DNA of 64,000 nucleotides from Isoetes taiwanensis (lineage: Eukaryota > Streptophyta > Lycopodiopsida > Isoetales > Isoetaceae). Both the position numbers and the translations under genes were made by a program. A model generated the notes under the pieces. It was not told where the DNA came from. It ran no database searches and saw only the letters and a list, made by a program, of their open reading frames with translations. Every line of letters begins with the position of its first letter. Within the stretch, counting starts at the first letter, position 1. Shown one piece after another: positions 56,001 to 64,000 of this stretch. The stretch lies in assembly GCA_021234155.1 (NCBI GenBank), contig JAJEKV010000026.1, positions 1,304,001-1,368,000 of the forward strand, read 5' to 3'.

Positions 56001-59000
56001 AAATTCCTGACCTCCATGTAGACAAATAGCTTGTTGAGCCATTTTTCTAGCTGAAGTTCCTTTTGTGGCCTTTTGTAAAGTCTCCCTTTATTCGGGTCCA
56101 TAGATGTTTTCCTAGTCCGTTTCTGCCATGGGGCCGGAATTTTGACGTGTTTGTCATGGGCGACATTCTTTGTCGATTTATACAAGTTGAGTCCCGTGAG
56201 GTATCCATTCTAGGTTTGCTTCTTTCCACAATTTTATCGACTTATTTTAGGCTATTGTTTTCTATCCATATTTCGCATTAATTTTTTGAGTATGGTTATG
56301 GATTGATAAATTGGTATTATTTTTCATGAGATGCTTTTTTACATGTGTTTTATTTTGCAACATAGATGAATATGGTTAATGACTCATCATTCATGTTATT
56401 CGATGTTTTCAATTCTCCGAGGCCCCCTCAATTTATACTATTTCTGTTGTAATGGGGTTCTTGATTGCGCGATATCTTTTCATACATGTTCCTTTACATT
56501 TTTCGGCCTTAGTTGCCCACGGTTTCCTTTTTATGTAGCATGATCTTATCAACTTATGTTCTCTTTGCCATTGTCTTTTCCATCGATCTGATGTTTTTGC
56601 ACCTATTCAACGTTTGTTGTGTTATTCGGATTATTTTCCTATTTATGTTCTCGCCCTGTGTTGATTTTCATCTTTTGGCCTATGTCGATCATTTTTTGTA
56701 TTTTCGCTTTCCGTTGGGCGTGGTTTTACATTTTCTCTCGGGTCGTTGGGTTTGTGTTCGTGGTTATTTTCTTTATTGATTTGTTCATTGGCTTACATTC
56801 TTTCTTTTTTCGTATTGCCTTGGGCTTAACGATAACTTTGTTGTTCTTTTTGGATCTTCATTTTTTAGTTCGCTATCATTATGCATTGTGCTACCATTAT
56901 ACATCATATTTGTTATTTACCTCTTTGTCCTTTCAGGGTTAAATTTCTTATATGTATTCTATATTGGTGTTTGTGGGTTCCTTTGTTCACTTTATTAGCG
57001 CGACTATTTGTTGTTTCTGGCGGTTGTATTTTTACGTTTTGCACATGGGTGATATTGTTCTAGTGTACCAATTTTATGGGATTTGGGCTTCATTGTTTTA
57101 GTTAGCTCCACTTGTCATGTTCGCTGATTTATTTTTTCGTGCAGCTTTTGTTCACTATATGATATTACATAATCATTGTGTAAGTTCGAGACGCTGCTTT
57201 ATTAGACGTGGTGACTTTTCATGTTCTTTTAGCCCATGTAGTTTTATCATTCTTCCTCGCTTCCTCCGCTTTTTTTGCCCAATGCGCAGAGGGTATACAT
57301 GTTGAGGTTAGTACTCACTTTCTTCTCAAGCGGTCTCGTCTTTCCTCTGGCACTACAACTCTTTGTGGTGTCGACTTTACTCCACATTCCATGTTTTCCC
57401 GCTCGATCTTTATGTCTATGCCGTTTTTACATTCCCGCGCGCGTTTTTTTCCTCTTTGCCTTATTATCTCGGGCCACTTGTTATTACGCCTTCTTATTTA
57501 TCGTTATTGTTTATTCTTTTTGGGGATCCATGATGAAGGGTTCTTTGTTGACTTATCTCCCCAGATATTGGCCACGAGGTTCGGCGAATAATAGCCACAT
57601 TCGCGAACTTGGTCCGTAGCCACGTCAACTATCCGCGGACGCCGTTCGTGATGCGCATTCATATCATATGTACATTGCATTTATGCGTGGTTTATTTTTC
57701 ATACATGCCTTGTTGCGGATTTAAAGGTTGGCGGCATGCCCTTCGCCCGATTCATCATGATGGCGGCGTCCTTTTTCTTATCATTGTTTTGTTCTCTAAT
57801 GTCCTTCCCTTTTTACCGGTCATTGAGTGATATCTGTCCATAAAGCGGTGCTTTACCGGCTCTTCTTCTTCAACCGGCTTTTTCTCCCGGCTTTCGCTTC
57901 CTTCTAGCGTCGTTTCAGCGTCGTCAGCAGCGCAACGAACAGACTCTGCCGGACCACAGTTTCCCTTTCTCCTACGCCATTCAAAGCGAGACCCACTTGC
58001 CCGGGTGCTCATAGAACATCTCACAAACGCATACGCGTTTGCATGCCTGTCATTATCCTTGGCACCTCACGGCAGCCCTCTTTTTTACCTCTCCTTCCTC
58101 TCTCACGCCCTTATCCTTCCCATTGGCAGGTGGTGGCGGGTGAATCTTCCTTTAAGCAAATAAAACTCGGTATGAGTGGTGCTCATTACGCTTTCTGCGG
58201 TCATGACCAGCGTTCCTCGGCCTGCCACTGGGGTTCCACATGTGATCTTTGCCACGCGATTATTTGGCTCCTCTTCTTCTCCCCTATGTGTTTTATTTCT
58301 CCACTCCACACCAAGGTTCTAGTCGTGTCTATTGAGGGTTTTTTCACTTGTAGCGGATCTTTTCTATTTGGTATGCTCATTATATATATCTTTGATTTTG
58401 CTATTTGACTTTATCATCTTTGGCATATTTGCTATTTGGCTTTATCTAGATAGGGATGCATATTGGCGCTTTGGCACACCATTGAGATTTTCCCACATGG
58501 GTGTATATTGATTATCTTTCATTTTTATGCTTCTTTTATTTAAAGATATGGGGTGTCCTACGCTGTTGTCCCACATGGGTTTATATTTGATCATTTTTTC
58601 CTTTTTATGCTTCTTTATTCAGGCATGGCGCGGTATTACGTAGTTATCGCAAGTCGTTATATTGGGCACATTCTAATGGCCACTTTTAGTTTTCGTGTTC
58701 TTGATGTTCTTTTATGGTTTTACATTGATGCTTTATCCTTCTCTAGATGTCGCTTTTTTATGGACCGCTTTTTTGTTGGGTGGTGTGTTTATTTCCACCG
58801 TGATGGTGACATTCATGTCTATTTATTATCTTTAGTGATGTTGTAAATACCATTGTTCAGCATTATTTTGCAATGCATATTTCTTTTTACATGATTGTTA
58901 TCCACCCGTTGGGTGCCGCTTTTTCCACCATGGTGGTGATGCTATTTTCATCCGCGGGTGATGTCGTTCATTGTGCATTGTGCATTATGCTATCCTTATG

Positions 59001-60539
59001 CATCATTTGTCGTATATTACTACTCTAGCTAACCGTTGAGCTCTTTGTTCACAAGCGTATTGGGATATCATCGCATTGTGCTATTATTATTTATCATATT
59101 TGCTATTTCGCTATGATTAGATGTGCCGATATTGGCGGTTTTGCAATTTTGTGACATGAGTTTCTCTTGACTATTTTTGTGGGTGGCGTTGTTTTCCTTT
59201 CCCGGCGGGGCCAATTTGTATTTATCCTGTTTTTCTTCCCCCACCGGTGACGCTTTTCTCCACCGGTGATGCTTATCTCTTTTTTCATGTATTGTTTGAT
59301 TTCATTACTAAGCGCCACATCGATTTGAGTTGTTGTGCAAATTTACCGCTTTCGCCATGCACATTCATTCGCCCTATCATTCCTCGGCGCTCTTTTTATA
59401 TTTTACATTTCAACAAAGGCTCTTATTTTTCTATCATGTCCCTTCCGATTGTCATTACGTTTTGGTTCCTTTATCATGTCCACTATTGTCTTTGCTTTAG
59501 TATTTCAGACCCTATATATGGCCCTAGCTTTATTTTTAATCCGGCCACTTTACCTAGTCTACAACCTCTTCCGCCATGATCTAGTAGTGCTCCTTCATGT
59601 TTTTCCGCGGTATCTCTGCTGATGCGCGGGAGGGGTTGAGGCACTTCTCCCCATTCTTGACTTGAGTTCTATCTTCGCGCTTTGGATTTCGGGATTTGAT
59701 TTTGATTCACCTTGTCGCCGTCTTCGGCTCTCTCCACTCTTTTCCTTCCACACAAATGTCCTTTTGGTGACCCTACTCAACACTTGGAGGTTTCAAGCGC
59801 GCTTCGGGTTTATAGTTAAGGAAGTCCTTTTGTAGTCGGGCGGTTTTGTGTCTCTTTCGCGAAATCGCTTTCCTGGAATCCCATCGATCCGAGCCATCGG
59901 TCGCCATTCCAAAGGACGAGCCCTATATTACTAGTTCCATTCTCGCCGCGGTTATCGGGCGTCTTCTCACAACAAAGATTTTTCTCGCGTGCTCGTTCCT
60001 TCCCCCTTCATCAAGGTATGCGTGTAATGCGTCTTTTTCATTTGTATTAGTATTGGTCCTTGCTCTTTTGTGGTTTTTCACTGTGGGTGTCGCTTTTTTA
60101 CCTTGTTGTTTGTTTCCTTGGCATTTTCCCAGAAGTTTTTCCTCCGCTTATGGGCGTTGTTTATTTCCACCTTGAGGGTGATGCATCTTTATATATCATG
60201 TTTTCCACCCGGCCGGGTGATGCTTTTTCCACCTTGCTGCGGACGCCATCTTTTTTGTTCCCGCTTCTTTTTCGGCCGATTTTTATGCCTTATCTCTTCC
60301 AAAATTTCTTGATGGGATTCTTTTTTTATGCTAGGCTTGTTTCTCCTGACTCTTTACGGGTGTTTTTGAGTTTTGGTCTTACAGATTTCGCTTATCTTCC
60401 ACCGCTTTTTGGGGTCCCGCTGGTTTCCGTCATTATCCTCGCTGTTACATGGGGTTTTTTCAAGTTGTTTGGGGTCGCTTCTGGCTTCCTTCGCTGCGTC
60501 CGGTTTTCTCCGCTCTCTAGGCACCACATTCGAGGTTGG

Positions 60540-60613
60540 TGGCGACATTTCTCATTAGGGTTTTCCTCGAAAACCGAAAGGGTTTTTTATCCCCGGCGAG
60601 AACTTGTCGCCAT
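60540..60613. repeat. Palindromic module, copy 6 (TTCTCAT type, degraded stem)
   Basis: The core is shortened (AAACCGAAAGGGTTTTTTATCC). The right stem reads GGCGAGAA instead of GATGAGAA, so pairing is partly lost. Confidence 0.6.
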
Positions 60614-60901
60614 TGCCCTTTATCATGCCTTAGCACATTTTTCTTTTTTGGGGTAGTCCGATATTGTTCCTATGTTCGGCTACCCTCTCTTCTTATACAT
60701 TGTATCGGGTTCGTGGATGAATGACAAGCCTATCTATCTATCTTCTCATTCATCTCAAAGAGATTTGTTATTGGTTGGGGATGCGATAGCCACACACCCG
60801 CCGAACTATCCACAAAAATAAAGGGAAAATCCAATTATATCATTTGGACCCCAAAACAAATACAATGCTAATAAATGAGTGGCTGATGTACCTGCCGAAA
60901 A

Positions 60902-60965
60902 GCTTATCACCGGGATTAAAAACCCGCCCTTTTCGGGTTTTTCGGGAAAAACCCCAGTGATAAGC
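60902..60965. repeat. Palindromic module, copy 7 (CTTATCAC type)
   Basis: GCTTATCAC and GTGATAAGC surround the shared core; it is colinear with 5964-6028. Confidence 0.7.
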
Positions 60966-62124
60966 CTTCGCAAGGGGCTTAGACAAACGTGAAGGCATAG
61001 AATCGCCCCCCAAAACCAATTAATGGAGAAGTCAAAACGGATGGCGCCGCCAACCCGTACCGCACATCACCAACAACAAAACGAGAAACATACCAAAGAA
61101 TAGCATCACCCGAAAGGTGGAAAAAGCATCACCCACGAGTGGAAAAACATGATAAACAAAACTTGTACAAAATAGAATAAACAAAGAAGGGGGGGTGGGT
61201 TCAAAGAGAATAAGGATGCTAGCCGAGAGAAGAGGAAGCGCCCGATGAAAACGTCGATGAAGAATTCATAATAAGCAGCAAACGCCCAACCCGACAAAGC
61301 GGCCCAAAACGCATGCGATGCATGCATCGCGGCGCTTATGCAATGCATGCATGCTTGAGTTAAGCAGAATGCCGGTCGCTACGCCGACCCACAGCGATAT
61401 TCTTAACGCTACGTCGAAATAAAGAAAGCAACGAATACCAAAGGACTTCCGAAGGCTAAAGGGCGAAAGTCGCGAGGATGAAGGCTAAAAGTAGGAAAGG
61501 CGGCGGAAATCAGCATGAAATACCCGGCGAGGCGGAAAAGCCCTCACGCCAAGCAGCATCTTTGAGAATAAAATTGCTGGCGGGAGGGCTTATTCCTTTA
61601 GTGTTCGGTTTGGCTAATTTGGCGCCCCAACTCATGCTGTCCTTTCGCCTTTAGCCTTCATCCCTGCGGACCTTCGCCCTCGATCCTAGTTTGTTAAGGA
61701 AGTCCTTTGGTATTCTCGCGTTTGTTGGTTTCATATGGTCCCATTCTAGAATCCCATCGATCCGGTGACATCGGATCGCCATTCTAGAATGGGGACGAGC
61801 ATGCATGTTTTGCATGCATGCGAAGCGCGATGCCCGATTCTATTTGGGAGTTCGGCTATTTTAGGCGCCAGCCGCCGACTTCATCTACGCTTCCTCTTCT
61901 CTCTCAGCATTCCTTTATTCTCTTTGAACCCACCCTCCCCTTCTTTGTTATTGTATTTTATCGCGGCACGCTGTAATCAGCCCTCCACTCGGAGGTTTGT
62001 TTTGTCTTGTTGTTTTTGTTGGTGATGTGCGGTCTGGTGTTAGCTAGCGCATCTGTTTCGACTTTTCCATTCGTGGGTTTTGGGGCGATTTTATGCCTTA
62101 CGCTTGTCCAAGCCCCTTGCCGCT

Positions 62125-62185
62125 GCTTATCACTAGGGTTTTCCTCGAAAACCCGAAGGGCGGGGTTTTTAATCCCGCGATAAGC
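62125..62185. repeat. Palindromic module, copy 8 (CTTATCAC type)
   Basis: GCTTATCAC starts the unit, but the right stem reads CGCGATAAGC, so one pair is altered. The core is intact. Confidence 0.7.
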
Positions 62186-62489
62186 TTTCGGCAGTACACT
62201 AGCCCATCTCTATTAGCATTGTATTTTTGTTGGGGTCCAAATGATATAATTGATTTTCCTTTATTTTTTATGGGTAGTTCGCATGTGTGCGGCTACCACT
62301 ATCCACCATTGTAGAAAATCTTTGAGATGAATGAGAAGCAAGTCTAAGAGTCGATAGATAGGCTGTCATTCATCCATCACGCCAGCGAAGATACAATGTA
62401 TAAGAAGAGAGAGGGGTAGCCGAACATAGGAACAATATCTGACTACCCCAAAAAAAAAGAAAATGTGCTAAGGCATGATAAGAGGGCAA

Positions 62490-62565
62490 TGGCGACAAGT
62501 TCTCATCGGGATAAAACCTCGCCCTTCGGGGTTTCGAGGAAAACCCTAATGAGAAATGGTCGCCA
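62490..62565. repeat. Palindromic module, copy 9 (TTCTCAT type)
   Basis: TGGCGAC/GTCGCCA and TTCTCAT/ATGAGAA stems are both intact around the core. Confidence 0.7.
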
Positions 62566-64000
62566 CCAACCTCCGAAATGTGGTGCCTAGAGAGCAGAGA
62601 AACCGGACGAAATGCCAAGGCAAACCGAAGCACGACCCCAAACAACCGCGAAAACCCCATGTAACAACGAGGATGACGAACGGAAACCAGCAGGACCCCA
62701 AAAAGCCGGGTGGAAGATAGCGTAAAATCTCAGAAGACCAAAACTCAAAAACACCCGTGAAGAGTCGAGAAACAAGCCTAGCCATAAAAAAAGAATCCGC
62801 ATCAAGAAAGCCGGAAGAGATAAGGCATAAAAATCGACGTAAAAAGAGCGTAACAAAAAGATAGCGCCACCCAAGGTGGAAAAAGCATCACCCAAAGGGT
62901 GGAAAACATGATATATAAAGATGCATCACCCTCAAGGTGGAAATAACAAAGATCGCCCGCCAAGAGAGAAAACACAGAAAATGCCAAGGAAACAAAGAAC
63001 AAGGCAAAGCGACACCCACAAGTGAAAACCACAAAAGAGCAAGGACCAATACTAATACAAATGAAAAAGATTACACGCCCACCCAATGAGGGAAGGAAGG
63101 GGGGAAGCTACTGAGCACGTAAGAAAAATGCTGCTGCGGAGAAGACGCCGGATAACCGCCCCGAGAATGGAACTAGCCTAATATAGGGGCTCGTCCTTTC
63201 CCGAATGGCGATCCGATGGCTCGGATCGATGGGGATTCTCCGGAAAGGACTCGAACCCTAAAAAAAAACCGACTACCAAAGGACTTCCTTAACTATAAAC
63301 CCGGTAGCCCATGAAACCTCAAGTGTTGAGTAGGGTCGCAAAGACATTTGTGGTGGAAGGAAGAGTGGAGAGAGAAAAGACGACAAAAGGTGAATCAAAA
63401 TCAAATCGAAATCCAAAGCGCAAGATAGAACTCCAAGTCAAGAATGAGGAGAAGTGCCCCAACCCCTCCCCGCGATCCGGCCGAGATACCGAAAAAACAT
63501 CAAGGAGCACTACTAGATCATGACAGAAGAGGTTGTAGACTAGGTAAAGTGACGGATTAAAAATAAGGCTAGGGCCATATATAGTCCGAAATACTAAAGC
63601 AAAAAGACAATAGTGGACATGATAAAGGGAACCAAAAAACGTAATGACAATCGGCGAAGGGACATGATAGAAAAATAAGAACGCCTGTTGAAATGTAAAA
63701 TATAAAAGAACGCCGAATGATAGGGCCGAATGAATGTGCATGACGGCGAAGCGGCAAGCTGCACAACAACTCAAATCGATGTGAGCGCTTAGTAATGAGG
63801 AAATCAACAATACATGAAAAAGAGAGATAGCATCGCCCGGAGGGTGGAGAAAAAGCGTCATCCAAATGGGTGGAAGAAAAACCAGATAAATACAAATTCA
63901 TCGGGGAAAGAAACAACGCCACCCACAAAAATAGTCCAAGAGAAACTCATGTCACAAAATTGCAAAAAACGCAATATCTGGCACATCTAATCATAGCGAA

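Larger units (their letters stand above)
59816..61450. repeat. Inverted-end module U3 (copy 2, left arm)
   Basis: TTAAGGAAGTCC begins at 59816. The inverse end is eroded, reading ACCAAAGGACTTCC and stopping at 61450 without TTAA. The left-end hairpin (about 59862-59915) is degraded. The right-end hairpin region (about 61340-61405) still pairs through CTTAAC/GTTAAG-type ends. Confidence 0.55.
53025..61570 (+). repeat. Left arm of giant palindrome, copy 2
   Basis: From 55073 onward this is colinear with positions 1 to about 6600 with many small indels. The upstream part (53025-55072) is not matched by the first copy because the window cuts it off. It contains further module copies: 53037-53170 matches 4925-5040 (GGACGAGCCCCTATATTAGG and on), and 53870-53995 matches 4655-4795 (TTCTATCTT, GCTTGGATTTC, CTCCACTCTTCC). 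The 53025 edge falls inside the two-stem hairpin, whose left half is missing. No gene is supported. The long plus frames (for example 60060-60656) are incidental. Confidence 0.85.
61694..63292. repeat. Inverted-end module U4 (copy 2, right arm)
   Basis: TTAAGGAAGTCCTTTGGTA at 61694 and its inverse ending at 63292 bound 1.6 kb. The left hairpin (61738-61797) has a perfect TCCCATTCTAGAAT/ATTCTAGAATGGGGA outer stem; the right hairpin is at 63195-63250. Confidence 0.65.
61570..64000 (-). repeat. Right arm of giant palindrome, copy 2 (cut by window end)
   Basis: This is the reverse complement of the arm ending near 61570. The last bases of the window (ATCTGGCACATCTAATCATAG) correspond to inverted 4135-4165 in copy 1. 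The arm surely continues beyond 64000. Confidence 0.85.

Noticed and set aside
60060-60656. 198-codon open frame on the plus strand and similar hydrophobic frames across the arms
   Set aside because: Same explanation: A-poor sequence lacks stop codons. The apparent membrane segments are a by-product of T-rich codons.
1-64000. Organellar origin
   Set aside because: No plastid or mitochondrial genes, rRNAs or tRNAs; many nuclear-type retroelements.

Overview
The window looks like repeat-dominated nuclear DNA of a land plant. It holds no intact host gene, rRNA gene, tRNA gene or CRISPR array that I can support. The reasons for a plant call are a Ty1/copia element primed by a tRNA-Met type site, Ty3/gypsy gag remains, an L1-type LINE with an RNase H segment, a tRNA-derived SINE candidate and MITE-like foldbacks. 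A piece of tyrosine recombinase and a GC-rich second LINE would fit a non-angiosperm plant (fern, lycophyte or conifer), but the species is inference only.

Layout. Positions 1-12857 are one giant imperfect palindrome: a T-rich left arm (1 to about 6637) followed by its reverse complement (about 6637-12857), with arms of about 6.2 kb and almost no spacer. A second copy starts at about 53025, turns around near 61570 and runs off the window end. Neither copy has a recognisable protein. Each is built of nested smaller inverted repeats: about 1.6-kb modules bounded by inverted TTAAGGAAGTCC ends, two-stem hairpins whose stem sequences differ between copies while staying paired, nine copies of a 55-90 bp palindromic module, and a series of short CCACC/GGTG hairpins. 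This is the least ordinary part of the window.

Between the two palindromes lies a graveyard of decayed elements. 12.9-16.7 kb is a GC-rich non-LTR retrotransposon on the minus strand (endonuclease then reverse transcriptase). 18.4-18.85 kb is a tyrosine-recombinase remnant (minus). 19.7-20.05 kb is a SINE candidate. 20.3-21.25 kb is Ty3/gypsy gag (plus). 21.3-22.3 kb is a Ty1/copia fragment (minus). 23.3-32.0 kb is an L1-type LINE (minus) with endonuclease, reverse transcriptase, zinc-binding segment and a displaced RNase H. 32-45 kb is AT-rich DNA with several small tandem duplications, an 807-bp foldback element, a smaller MITE-like inverted repeat and an LTR-end/primer-site remnant. 45.39-50.83 kb is a structurally complete but mutated Ty1/copia element (minus) with two 200-bp LTRs.

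The coding remains are full of stops and frameshifts, so nothing here is expected to make a working protein. The palindromes are the candidates for a function at RNA or DNA-structure level, such as long hairpin RNA or hairpin-ended transposition. That function is inferred, and consensus errors in GC-rich patches have to be excluded first.
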